64,000 bases of DNA from Roseateles depolymerans (lineage in GTDB: Bacteria; Pseudomonadota; Gammaproteobacteria; Burkholderiales; Burkholderiaceae_C): NCBI RefSeq assembly GCF_003387155.1, contig NZ_QUMT01000003.1:62001-126000 (forward strand), written 5' to 3'. Shown here piece after piece: positions 34,541 to 42,346 of the stretch. The stretch's first letter is position 1. Each line of letters opens with the position of its first letter. The position numbers were made by a program, and so were the translations under genes. Under the pieces are notes generated by a model, which was not told where the DNA came from, ran no database searches, and saw only the letters and a program-made list of their open reading frames with translations.

Positions 34541-36514
34541 ATGCCCGCCTTTGTGCGTCGTCATTCCTGGTGGATTCCCGCCGTCCTTGCCCTGAGCTGC
34601 GCTGCGAACGCCCAGACCGCCCAGACCGTCCAGCCGGCCCAGTCATCCAAACGTCCTGCGACGCAGGCGACCAAGCCCGCTCGCGCCGCGACGCCGGCGG
34701 CGACGGGCGCTTCGGCGCCGTCGTCCACCCCTGCGGCCGCGCCGGCAGGCGGGGGCAAGAACGCTGCGCCGGCCGCTCCCGCGGCGCCTGCATCGCCTGC
34801 GGCACCGACGGCTCCCGCAGCACCGGCTGCGCCTGCATCGGCCGCGTCCGCGCCGGAGCCAGTCCAGAACTCCGATCTGGACGCACCGCTGTTCTATCAG
34901 TTGCTGATCGGTGAGATGGAGCTGCAAAACGAGCAGCCCGGTGTCGCCTACCAGGTGCTGTTGGACGCCGCCCGTCGCTCCGAAGACGAGGCCCTGTTCC
35001 GGCGCGTCGTCGCCATTGCGCTGCAAGCCCGTGCCGGCGACCAGGCCGTCGTGGCCGCCCGCGCCTGGCGCGACACGCTGCCGACCTCGCAGGAAGCGCA
35101 CCGCACGCTGATCCAGCTGCTGGCCCTGCTCAACCGCCCCGCCGAGGTGGCTGCACCGCTGCGGGCGCTGCTCGCCCTGAATGTGCCGGACGCCCGTGCT
35201 GGGCTGCTGGCCGGTATTCCTCAATTGTTTGCGCGCACGCCGGAACCGAAGAAGGTGCTGGATGGACTGGAGCCGCTGCTGCAGGAGACCGCCGCGCGGC
35301 CGGAAACCCGCTTTGTGTCGCTGATGGTGCTGGCGCGTCTGGCCCAGTTGGCGGGCAATTCAGAAGCGGCCCTGGTGAATGTGCGAACGGCGCAGCGGGA
35401 TTTCCCGGACCGGGAAGAGCCGCTGCTGCTGGCCGTAGAGCTGCTGCCGCAGCGCCCCGAAGCGGAGTCACTGATCACGGCCGAACTCCAGGCCCATCCC
35501 GACCGCCAGGCACTGCGCCAGGCCTACGCACGCGCCCTCGCCCGTGCGCAGCGACCGGCCGATGCCGCGCGGGAGTTCCGCCTGCTCACGGAGCAATCGC
35601 CAGAGAACCTGACCTCCTGGCTGGCCCTGGGCTCGCTGGAGCTGGACCTTCAACATCCCGATGCCGCCGAGACCGCCATCCAGCGCTACATGCGCCTGCT
35701 GGACGAGCAACCCGCCCAGCGTGAACGCCTGGAGCTGAGCGACCGTGAAGCCCGTCAGCAAGGTCAGCTGCTGTTGGCCCAGGCCGCCGAGATGCGGGGC
35801 GATCTGAAGTCCGCGGAAAAGCGCCTGGGCCAGATCGATGCCGCGCCGGGCAACCTGGACATCGCGTATCGGCGGGCCTCGCTGCTGGCGCGTCAGGGCA
35901 AGCTGGAGCAGGGGCGCAAGCTGCTGCAATCGCTGCCCGGCGACGATGTGAAGGACCGTCGCGCCAAGCTGCTGGCCGAGTCCCAGCTGCTGCGCGAAAA
36001 CCGCCAGTGGCAGACGGCCTACGACCTGCTCGGCGAAGGCGTCACCGCCTATGGCGACGACACCGATCTGCTCTACGAGCAATCGATGATGGCCGAGAAG
36101 CTGGGCAAGATGAAGGAGATGGAAGCGCTGCTGCAAAAGGTCATCCAGATCAAGCCGCAGCACTACCACGCCTACAACGCGCTGGGGTATGCGCTGGCGG
36201 ATCGCAATGAACGGCTGGAAGAGGCGCGGGACCTGATCTCCAAGGCCCTGAGCTTCGCGCCGGGCGAGCCCTTCATCATGGACAGCATGGGCTGGGTGGA
36301 GTTCCGCCTTGGCCGCATGGGCGAAGCAGAGCGGCTGCTGCGCCAGGCCTATGGCTCGCGGCCGGATCCCGAGATCGCCGCCCACCTGGGCGAAGTGCTG
36401 TGGGCGGCCGGTCAGCAGGACGAAGCGCGACGCATCTTCGCCGATGCGATGAAGCGCGATCCGGACAATGAGTCGGTCAAGAGCACGCTGCAGCGGCTGA
36501 AGGTGCGCCCCTGA
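34541..36514 (+). CDS. Periplasmic TPR-repeat protein
   Basis: 657 residues from the ATG at 34541 with AGGAG at 34529-34533. A signal peptide (about 1-25, ending AANAQ) is followed by an Ala/Pro/Thr low-complexity stretch to about residue 110, then TPR-like helical repeats over the rest; the last ones are clear (HYHAYNALGYALADRNERLE, LRQAYGSRPDPEIAAHLGEV, EARRIFADAMKRDPDN). lolB starts at its stop (TGATG). The TPR-lolB-ispE order is common in betaproteobacteria, and a role in envelope assembly is likely but unproven. Confidence 0.9.
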   Translation: MPAFVRRHSWWIPAVLALSCAANAQTAQTVQPAQSSKRPATQATKPARAATPAATGASAPSSTPAAAPAGGGKNAAPAAPAAPASPAAPTAPAAPAAPASAASAPEPVQNSDLDAPLFYQLLIGEMELQNEQPGVAYQVLLDAARRSEDEALFRRVVAIALQARAGDQAVVAARAWRDTLPTSQEAHRTLIQLLALLNRPAEVAAPLRALLALNVPDARAGLLAGIPQLFARTPEPKKVLDGLEPLLQETAARPETRFVSLMVLARLAQLAGNSEAALVNVRTAQRDFPDREEPLLLAVELLPQRPEAESLITAELQAHPDRQALRQAYARALARAQRPADAAREFRLLTEQSPENLTSWLALGSLELDLQHPDAAETAIQRYMRLLDEQPAQRERLELSDREARQQGQLLLAQAAEMRGDLKSAEKRLGQIDAAPGNLDIAYRRASLLARQGKLEQGRKLLQSLPGDDVKDRRAKLLAESQLLRENRQWQTAYDLLGEGVTAYGDDTDLLYEQSMMAEKLGKMKEMEALLQKVIQIKPQHYHAYNALGYALADRNERLEEARDLISKALSFAPGEPFIMDSMGWVEFRLGRMGEAERLLRQAYGSRPDPEIAAHLGEVLWAAGQQDEARRIFADAMKRDPDNESVKSTLQRLKVRP

Positions 36515-37092
36515 TGCAGCGTCGCATGTGGGTGGCGGCAGTGGCCGCTGCGGTGATGGGCCTGGGCCTGAGCGCTTGCACCAGCGTGCCAAAGGTGAGT
36601 GAGCAGGAAGCCTCCGCGCTGGCGCAGGCGCCTCGCCTGACCGGACGATTCGGCCTGGTGGTGCCCGCCGGTGCAGGGGGGCAGCCACGGGGACAGAACG
36701 TCACCGCCAATTTCGAGCTGCTGGGCGACCCGGCGCGCGGTCGGCTGGAAATGAGCACGCCGATGGGCAGCCTGCTGGCGCGAGTGTCGTGGCAACCCGG
36801 CAGGGCGCAGCTGCGCACACCGGACGAGGAACGCAGTTACGACACGCTGGATGCGCTCACCCAGGAGCTGCTGGGCGAAGCACTGCCGGTGCAGGCGCTG
36901 TTCGACTGGCTCAAGGGCCAGCCGTGGCCGGGCACGGAGCATCGCCGCACGGGAGACCAGGGCTTCGAGCAATTGGGCTGGCAGGTGGACTTGCGCCGCT
37001 TCTCCAGCGGGTTGATCGTTGCGCAGCGGATGAACCCCGGTGGGGCGGAACCGTTGGCGACCTTGCGGTTGAAGCTGGACGAGGCGCAGTAG
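36514..37092 (+). CDS. lolB: Outer-membrane lipoprotein LolB
   Basis: 192 residues. Lipoprotein signal peptide with lipobox LSAC (Cys22). The following region has the LolB pattern RLTGRFGLVVP ... ANFELLGDPARGRLEMSTPMGSLLARVSW and the Trp-rich DWLKGQPWPG. LolB takes lipoproteins from LolA and inserts them in the outer membrane. One-base overlap with the TPR gene shows coupling. The 120-base gap to ispE has no clear terminator. Confidence 0.92.
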   Translation: MQRRMWVAAVAAAVMGLGLSACTSVPKVSEQEASALAQAPRLTGRFGLVVPAGAGGQPRGQNVTANFELLGDPARGRLEMSTPMGSLLARVSWQPGRAQLRTPDEERSYDTLDALTQELLGEALPVQALFDWLKGQPWPGTEHRRTGDQGFEQLGWQVDLRRFSSGLIVAQRMNPGGAEPLATLRLKLDEAQ

Positions 37093-37212
37093 CGCTGCGA
37101 CCTTGTGGCCCTGTAACGAAGGGCCAAAGTAGCTCAGTGGCGGGGGAGCGCTGTCGCGCCTTGGCGGACAATACCGCGTCCCTCCCCTCCAACCCCGACC
37201 CCAATCCGCTCC

Positions 37213-38313
37213 GTGCTCGCCCTCTACGACGTCCCCGCACCGGCCAAGCTCAACCTGTTCCTCCATGTGGTGGGCAAGCGGCCGGATGGCTATCACCTGC
37301 TGCAGTCTCTCTTCGTTTTGATCGACTGGGCGGACACGCTGCATTTCGAGCGCCGTGCGGATGGCGCCTTGCATCGTCACGACCAGGGCGACGCCCTGCC
37401 CCCGGACGACCTGTGCCTGCGCGCCGCGCGTGCACTACAGGCGGCCAGCGGTGTGTCCTTCGGCGTGGACATCCATATCGAGAAGCGCCTGCCCGCCGGG
37501 GCCGGCATGGGCGGCGGCTCGTCCGATGCGGCCAGCACGCTGCTGGCGCTGAACCGCCTGTGGGGACTGAACTGGCCGCGGTCGCGTCTGCTGCCGATTG
37601 CGCTCCAGCTGGGTGCGGACGTGCCCTTCTTCGTGGGCGGTCGCAATGCCTTCGTCGAGGGCATTGGTGAGATTCTTCACGCCGTGAAGGTGCCGGTGAC
37701 GCCCCTGGCGGTGATCAAGCCGCAGGTGAGTATCGGCACGAAAGAAATTTTTTCGAGCCCCCTGTTGCGGAGGTCGAAAAGTGTGGCTATAGTAGCGGGC
37801 TTTCCTGCAGTGAACGGCGGGCACGAAGTTAGTCAGATTCATCAGACTAGCCTTGTGAATACCGGTCACGCTGGAGCTGAGAATCCAGGCAACGTGCTCA
37901 AGAGTATTCCTTCGGGTCCTTCGGGAATTACCCAAAGCGATACTGACTTGCATGAAGCAACGCTTGAGAAACTCACTGAACTGGCAGTTTCAGGGTGGGG
38001 CAGAAATGATCTGCAGCCTCCTGCTGAATCTGCAAGCCAGGAAGTTTCGGAAGCATTGCACTGGTTGCAAACTCGCTACGGCAATAGTCGAATGACGGGT
38101 TCAGGCAGCGCAGTATTTGCTATACTCTCGGCTTCGCAGCAGAATGCTGATGACTCAAATGCCAGCTTAGGAAGTAATTCCAAGGCGACATCGGAAGCAA
38201 AAGCAAATGGTTCACTAAATATTAGTCTTCCATTTGATTTACCTCCGAAATGGGCTGGTAGAATGTGTCGCAGTCTTGAAGCTCACCCATTACTGGGCTG
38301 GGCGGCAGACTGA
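37213..38313 (+). CDS. ispE: 4-diphosphocytidyl-2-C-methyl-D-erythritol kinase IspE with C-terminal insertions
   Basis: 366 residues from a GTG at 37213; the family is usually 280-300. GHMP motifs are intact: PAKLNLFLHVVGKRPDGYH (9-27), PAGAGMGGGSSDAAST (about 94-109), GADVPFFVGG and the last motif NSRMTGSGSAVFAI (about 291-304); GRNDLQPPA and CRSLEAHPLLGWA are also family hallmarks. It phosphorylates CDP-methylerythritol in the MEP isoprenoid pathway. Two extra stretches interrupt it: about 190-255 (before GWGRNDLQ) and about 307-345 (before WAGRMCRS). From about 37735 on, the codons become strikingly A/T-rich compared with the 5' half, though the frame is open and the active-site motifs survive, so the enzyme is probably working. 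Confidence 0.93.
   Translation: MLALYDVPAPAKLNLFLHVVGKRPDGYHLLQSLFVLIDWADTLHFERRADGALHRHDQGDALPPDDLCLRAARALQAASGVSFGVDIHIEKRLPAGAGMGGGSSDAASTLLALNRLWGLNWPRSRLLPIALQLGADVPFFVGGRNAFVEGIGEILHAVKVPVTPLAVIKPQVSIGTKEIFSSPLLRRSKSVAIVAGFPAVNGGHEVSQIHQTSLVNTGHAGAENPGNVLKSIPSGPSGITQSDTDLHEATLEKLTELAVSGWGRNDLQPPAESASQEVSEALHWLQTRYGNSRMTGSGSAVFAILSASQQNADDSNASLGSNSKATSEAKANGSLNISLPFDLPPKWAGRMCRSLEAHPLLGWAAD
37765..37793 (+). promoter_or_regulatory. Promoter-like element inside ispE
   Basis: TTGCGG (37765-37770), 17-base spacer, TATAGT (37788-37793). A second candidate is the extended -10 TGCTATACT at 38118-38126. Both lie in the low-GC part of ispE and point towards tRNA-Gln and prs. They may supply transcription of that pair, but AT-rich DNA produces such matches by chance. 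Confidence 0.3.
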
Positions 38314-38351
38314 AGGTTAAAGGGTGTTGTGCCACGCACAATGTCCTGTGT

Positions 38352-38428
38352 AGGGGAGTCGCCAAGTTGGTTAAGGCATCGGATTTTGATTCCGACATGC
38401 GAGGGTTCGAGTCCTTCCTCCCCTGCCA
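38352..38428 (+). tRNA. tRNA-Gln (TTG anticodon)
   Basis: Complete 77-base cloverleaf: acceptor AGGGGAG with CTCCCCT, D-arm GCC... GGTTAAGGC, anticodon stem CGGA/TCCG around TTTTGAT with anticodon TTG, T-arm GAGGG/CCTTC with TTCGAGT, discriminator G and encoded CCA (38426-38428). The tRNA-Gln between ispE and prs is a conserved betaproteobacterial arrangement. Confidence 0.96.
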
Positions 38429-38497
38429 AATTTCTTAGTTTCAATCCGGGACCCGCTGGGTTGGCCACCGGGCCACAAATTTTTTGGATGGCCCGCT

Positions 38498-39460
38498 GTG
38501 CTGCTCAATACCGTCCTCTTCACGGGTAACGCTAACCCGTCCCTCTCCAAAGAAATCGCCACCCATCTGGGCCTCGAGCTCGGCAAGGCTGTGGTCGGCC
38601 GTTTCTCCGACGGTGAGGTGACTGTCGAGATCCAGCAAAACGTCCGCGCCCGCGACGTCTTTGTGATCCAGCCCACCTGCGCGCCGACCAACGAAAACCT
38701 GATGGAACTGCTCATCATGGTGGATGCGTTGAAGCGCGCCAGCGCCCGTCGCATTACCGCGGTGATTCCCTACTTCGGCTACGCCCGCCAGGACCGCCGT
38801 CCTCGCAGCACCCGCGTGCCCATCTCGGCCAAGGTCGTGGCCAACCTGCTGGAAACCGTCGGCGTCGAGCGCGTGCTCACGATGGACCTGCACGCCGACC
38901 AGATCCAGGGCTTCTTCGACATCCCGGTGGACAACATCTACGCATCGCCGGTGCTGCTGTCCGACCTGAAGGCCCGCAACTACGAAAACCTGGTGGTGGT
39001 CAGCCCCGACGTGGGCGGTGTGGTCCGCGCCCGTGCGCTGGCCAAGCAGCTGGGCTGCGATCTGGCCATCATCGACAAGCGCCGTCCGGCCGCCAACGTC
39101 TCTGAAGTGATGCACGTCATCGGCGACATCGACGGCCGCAACTGCGTGATCATGGACGACATGATCGACACCGCCGGCACGCTGGTGAAGGCCGCGGAAG
39201 TCCTGAAGGACCGCGGCGCCAAGCGCGTCTTCGCCTATTGCACCCACCCCATCCTGTCCGGCCCGGCCATCGAGCGCATCTCGAGCTCGCAGCTGGACGA
39301 AGTGGTCATCAGCAACACCATTCCCCTGTCGGAGGCCGCCAAGGCCTGCGGCAAGATCCGTCAGTTGTCCGTTGCATTCCTGTTCGCCGAAACCATCCGC
39401 CGTATTTCGGACGGTGAGTCGGTGACCTCGCTGTTCTCCGAGCAGAACAACAACTTCTGA
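38498..39460 (+). CDS. prs: Ribose-phosphate pyrophosphokinase (PRPP synthetase)
   Basis: 320 residues from a GTG at 38498; the nearby ATG at 38488 is out of frame. Class I PRPP synthetase motifs: [55 protein letters not shown], and the PRPP-binding [12 protein letters not shown] (about 217-228). It makes PRPP from ribose-5-phosphate and ATP for nucleotide, His, Trp and NAD synthesis. Length and start match the family. Confidence 0.97.
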   Translation: MLLNTVLFTGNANPSLSKEIATHLGLELGKAVVGRFSDGEVTVEIQQNVRARDVFVIQPTCAPTNENLMELLIMVDALKRASARRITAVIPYFGYARQDRRPRSTRVPISAKVVANLLETVGVERVLTMDLHADQIQGFFDIPVDNIYASPVLLSDLKARNYENLVVVSPDVGGVVRARALAKQLGCDLAIIDKRRPAANVSEVMHVIGDIDGRNCVIMDDMIDTAGTLVKAAEVLKDRGAKRVFAYCTHPILSGPAIERISSSQLDEVVISNTIPLSEAAKACGKIRQLSVAFLFAETIRRISDGESVTSLFSEQNNNF

Positions 39461-39571
39461 CATGCAGAGTTCTGGTGAAGGCCCGTCGGGTCTTCATCAA
39501 GCAGAAGGCGCCTGGTCGCGGGGCCTTCACCCGGACAGCCATGGGGGTTGTCCGTCACATTGGAGTTGAAT

Positions 39572-40189
39572 ATGAAATTCGTCGCTTTTGAGCGCAAGCT
39601 GCAGGGGACCGGAGCGAGCCGCCGCCTGCGTCACGCTGGCAAGGTGCCTGGCATCGTTTACGGTGCTGGTGAACCCGTCTCGATCGAGCTGGACCACAAC
39701 GCCCTGTTCCACGCCCTGAAGAAGGAAGCTTTCCACAGCTCCCTGCTGGACATGGAACTGGCCGGCGCCACCACCAAGGTGCTGCTGCGTGACTACCAGA
39801 TGCACCCGTACAAGCCGCAAGTGCTGCACGTGGACTTCCAGCGCGTGGACGCCACCACCAAGATCACCAAGAAGGTGCCGCTGCACTTCGTGGGTGAAGC
39901 CGAATCGCCGGCCGTCAAGACCGACAAGGGCACCGTCAATCACGTGATCACCGAACTGGAGATCACCTGCCTGGCCCAGCAGCTGCCCGAGTTCATTGAA
40001 GTGGACCTGAGCGGCCTGACCATGGGTCACTCTGTGCACGTGAACGACCTGAAGCTGGCCCCGCACATCAAGATCGTGACCCACGGCAAGCCGAACCCCG
40101 TGATCGCCACCCCGGTGCCTGCCGTTGTGGAAGAGATCGTGGTGGCCGCTGCTCCGGCACCGGAAGCCAAGGGCAAGAAGAAGAAGTAA
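39572..40189 (+). CDS. rplY: 50S ribosomal protein L25 / general stress protein Ctc
   Basis: 205 residues from the ATG at 39572 with TTGGAG upstream. The N-terminal L25 domain binds 5S rRNA ([36 protein letters not shown]), followed by the Ctc/TL5 beta domain (about 95-185; [20 protein letters not shown]). The C-terminal tail is Ala/Pro/Lys-rich. The long Ctc form is usual in betaproteobacteria, always between prs and pth. Confidence 0.97.
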   Translation: MKFVAFERKLQGTGASRRLRHAGKVPGIVYGAGEPVSIELDHNALFHALKKEAFHSSLLDMELAGATTKVLLRDYQMHPYKPQVLHVDFQRVDATTKITKKVPLHFVGEAESPAVKTDKGTVNHVITELEITCLAQQLPEFIEVDLSGLTMGHSVHVNDLKLAPHIKIVTHGKPNPVIATPVPAVVEEIVVAAAPAPEAKGKKKK

Positions 40190-40238
40190 TCTTCTTGTCG
40201 GTTCCCCCCAAGGGACGCCCTCTTCAAAGGGCAGCGAA

Positions 40239-40262
40239 GGCCCCGCTCAGCGGGGCCTTTTT
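40239..40262 (+). terminator. Rho-independent terminator after rplY
   Basis: GGCCCCGC (40239-40246), loop TCA, GCGGGGCC (40250-40257), then TTTTT. A strong, textbook terminator 50 bases after the rplY stop, so pth needs its own promoter or read-through. Confidence 0.9.
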
Positions 40263-40290
40263 CATGGGCGCTCCACTCGATAATCCCCTC

Positions 40291-41217
40291 ATGATTCGAC
40301 TCCTTGTTGGCCTGGGCAATCCCGGCACCGAATACGAAGACACCCGCCACAACGCGGGTTTCTGGTGGATCGACACGCTGGCACGCGGCCTTGGCGCCAC
40401 GCTGCAGGCGGACCGCAACTACCACGGGCTGGTGGCGCGGGTGAACAACGCGCCGGGCGCGTCCGGGCCCATCTGGCTGCTGCAGCCGATGACCTACATG
40501 AATCTGTCGGGCAAGTCGGTGGCGGCGCTGGCGCGTTTCTTCAAGATCGCGCCGGAGGAAATCCTGGCCATTCATGACGAGCTGGACATTGCACCGGGCG
40601 AGATGAAGTTCAAGCAGGGTGGCGGCAATGGCGGCCACAACGGGCTCAAGGACATGCAGGCCCAGCTCGGCTCCCCCAACTTCTGGCGCCTGCGGCTGGG
40701 CATCGGGCATCCGGGGCACAAGGCGGAGGTGGCCAACTATGTGCTGCGCAAGCCGCCGCTGGCCGAGCGCCAGTTGATCGAGGACTGCATCGCCAAGTCG
40801 ATGGACGCCGTGCCGCTGATGCTGCAGGGGGACCTGGCCAAGGCGCTGACCAAGATCCACGCCAAACCGCCGCGGCCCAAGCCGCCGCGTCAGGAGCCTG
40901 GCGCGGGTAAGGATGCTGGGAAGGACAAGGAAAAGGACAAGGGCACGGCTGCGCGCACGGATGCGGGCGCGGTCCCACTGGGTCAAGCCTCGACCGCAAC
41001 GGCGAACAAAGATGCCGGCACCGCTCGCACCACCGGCACCGGCACCGGCACCGGCACCGACACTGGCACTGGCACTGGCACTGGCACTGGCACTGGCACC
41101 GGCACCGGCTCCGGCGCAGGCGACGGCGGCCACGCAGCCGGCGTCGCGGCCACACCTGGCACCGCTGGCAACGCCACCGGCACGCCAACCCCCGGCACCT
41201 CGTCGAAAGAGAATTAG
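40291..41217 (+). CDS. pth: Peptidyl-tRNA hydrolase with a long low-complexity C-terminal tail
   Basis: 308 residues from the ATG at 40291; the family is about 190-200. The Pth domain is complete at 1-195: [12 protein letters not shown], catalytic His20 in [30 protein letters not shown] and [10 protein letters not shown]. It frees tRNA from stalled peptidyl-tRNAs. Residues about 196-308 are disordered: a Lys/Pro-rich part ([10 protein letters not shown]), a charged [12 protein letters not shown] part, then a Gly-Thr repeat coded by 13 hexamers (41035-41112) and a Gly/Ala/Thr end. The tail keeps an open frame; its role is unknown. Confidence 0.95.
   Translation: MIRLLVGLGNPGTEYEDTRHNAGFWWIDTLARGLGATLQADRNYHGLVARVNNAPGASGPIWLLQPMTYMNLSGKSVAALARFFKIAPEEILAIHDELDIAPGEMKFKQGGGNGGHNGLKDMQAQLGSPNFWRLRLGIGHPGHKAEVANYVLRKPPLAERQLIEDCIAKSMDAVPLMLQGDLAKALTKIHAKPPRPKPPRQEPGAGKDAGKDKEKDKGTAARTDAGAVPLGQASTATANKDAGTARTTGTGTGTGTDTGTGTGTGTGTGTGTGSGAGDGGHAAGVAATPGTAGNATGTPTPGTSSKEN
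41035..41112 (+). repeat. Hexanucleotide tandem repeat in the pth tail
   Basis: Thirteen in-phase units of GGCACC or GGCACT (one GACACT, the last GGCTCC), coding for a (Gly-Thr)n run. As the unit is six bases, slippage would change tail length by two residues without breaking the frame. The silent C/T differences between units show that the array is not freshly expanded. Confidence 0.95.
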
Positions 41218-41219
41218 CC

Positions 41220-41954
41220 ATGAAGCCTGCCGCCGTCCTGCTCGCAATCTTATTGCTCGCAACATCCCCGCACGGGATGGCAGGACCGGCAGACGGGGCG
41301 GCTTCGCCCGCGAATGGGCGCTCCCAGTACTACCGCTGCGGCCCCAAGGGCCAGGACTTGCGGGACAGCCCCTGCCCACCCGGCATGGCCAGCAGTGCGG
41401 TGGATCTTCCGGAAGATCGCGTCACGCCCGACCAGCAGCGAGCCGCCCGGCAGCGCACTCAACAGGAGGCGCGCGACCTTGAAGCTCGGCAACGATCCCG
41501 CGAAGCCGGTGCCGCGCAGCGGGGCGCCTCGCCGGCAGCCGCCGGCATCAATGGCCTGACCACACTCGCCCCCGCCGCCGAAGCTGCCGCCCGGCATGCC
41601 AAGGACAAGGCCAAACCCAAGCCCAAGCAGCCGGCTCCGCCTAAGGCACCCAAAGCACCCAAAGCACCCAAAGAGCCGAAGGCCCCGAAGGAACCGAAGG
41701 AACCGAAAGCGCCGAAGGCCCCCAAAGAGGCGAAGGAAGCCAAGGAGCCGAAGCCACCCAAAGAAGCGAAGGAGCCAAAGGCACCGAAGGCACCGAAGGC
41801 ACCTAAAGCACCTAAAGCACCCAAGGAGCCCAAGGAACCCAAGCCTCCCAAGCCACCCAAAGCTCAGAAGGACGGCAACACCTCCCCCTCCTCCAAACCG
41901 CGCAAGAAACCGCGCACCAAGGACGAAGCCGACCCCACCGCCTCGCCCTCCTGA
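41220..41954 (+). CDS. Secreted/periplasmic protein with a Pro-Lys-Ala repeat tail
   Basis: 244 residues, starting two bases after the pth stop. Signal peptide MKPAAVLLAILLLATSPHGM; then YYRCGPKGQDLRDSPCPPG, resembling the short DUF4124-type two-Cys segment common in betaproteobacterial exported proteins; a charged Arg/Gln helix (DQQRAARQRTQQEARDLEAR) follows. From about residue 130 the protein is made of PKAPKAPKEPK-type three-residue units to about 220, ending KKPRTKDEADPTASPS. The strongly basic tail resembles histone H1-like tails and could bind DNA, LPS or peptidoglycan; if the signal peptide is cut it acts outside the cytoplasm. Function unknown. Confidence 0.75.
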   Translation: MKPAAVLLAILLLATSPHGMAGPADGAASPANGRSQYYRCGPKGQDLRDSPCPPGMASSAVDLPEDRVTPDQQRAARQRTQQEARDLEARQRSREAGAAQRGASPAAAGINGLTTLAPAAEAAARHAKDKAKPKPKQPAPPKAPKAPKAPKEPKAPKEPKEPKAPKAPKEAKEAKEPKPPKEAKEPKAPKAPKAPKAPKAPKEPKEPKPPKPPKAQKDGNTSPSSKPRKKPRTKDEADPTASPS

Positions 41955-41983
41955 CGCGCCCCCCGCCCGTTAGAATCCGCCCC

Positions 41984-42262
41984 GTTGGTGCTCGTGCAGG
42001 CATTGCGCCTGTGCAGTTAAACGGGAATCAGGAAGCCGGCGGTCCTTCGGGCCGACAGCCAACCTGAGCTGTCCCCGCAACGGTAAGTGGCCGCCGGCCG
42101 ACTGATCACGCTTGCATGCCCTCCCCCGCTTCGCGCTTCCCGCGTCCAGCGCGAGGCACGCACCGTGAACCCGTCGTCCGGCCGTGTCTGTCCTCATGTC
42201 CACTGGTGCCCTGCACTGGGAAGGACGCAGACATCGCGCCACCAGCCCGGATACCGGCCAAC
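41984..42262 (+). promoter_or_regulatory. Cobalamin (adenosylcobalamin) riboswitch
   Basis: The leader of btuB has the ordered B12-riboswitch core: a 5' GGTGCTCGTGCAGGC, TTAAACGGGAATCAGG (42017-42032), the conserved CTGTCCCCGCAACGG (42069-42083), and the 3' B12 box GCCCGGATACCGGCC (42245-42259). A variable region with inverted segments lies between. Known mechanism: with bound adenosylcobalamin the box pairs with a loop and shuts down translation or transcription of the downstream gene. It lies 85 bases before the btuB start and probably controls the whole B12 cluster. Exact ends are approximate. Confidence 0.93.
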
Positions 42263-42346
42263 AGGAGGCCCACCGCCGCAAGGCGTGGGTCGTGTCACGG
42301 ACGCCTGCGGGGAAGCTGGCGGCCGTATTGCCTGTTGATTGCTTCC

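Noticed and set aside
37125-37165. tRNA-like D-arm (GTAGCTCAGTGG ... GGAGCG) between lolB and ispE
   Set aside because: No acceptor, anticodon or T-arm can be formed around it; chance resemblance.
41459-41860. Minus-strand frame coding a Gly-Leu-Phe-Ala repeat protein
   Set aside because: It is the reverse complement of the Pro-Lys-Ala repeat tail and has no start signals.
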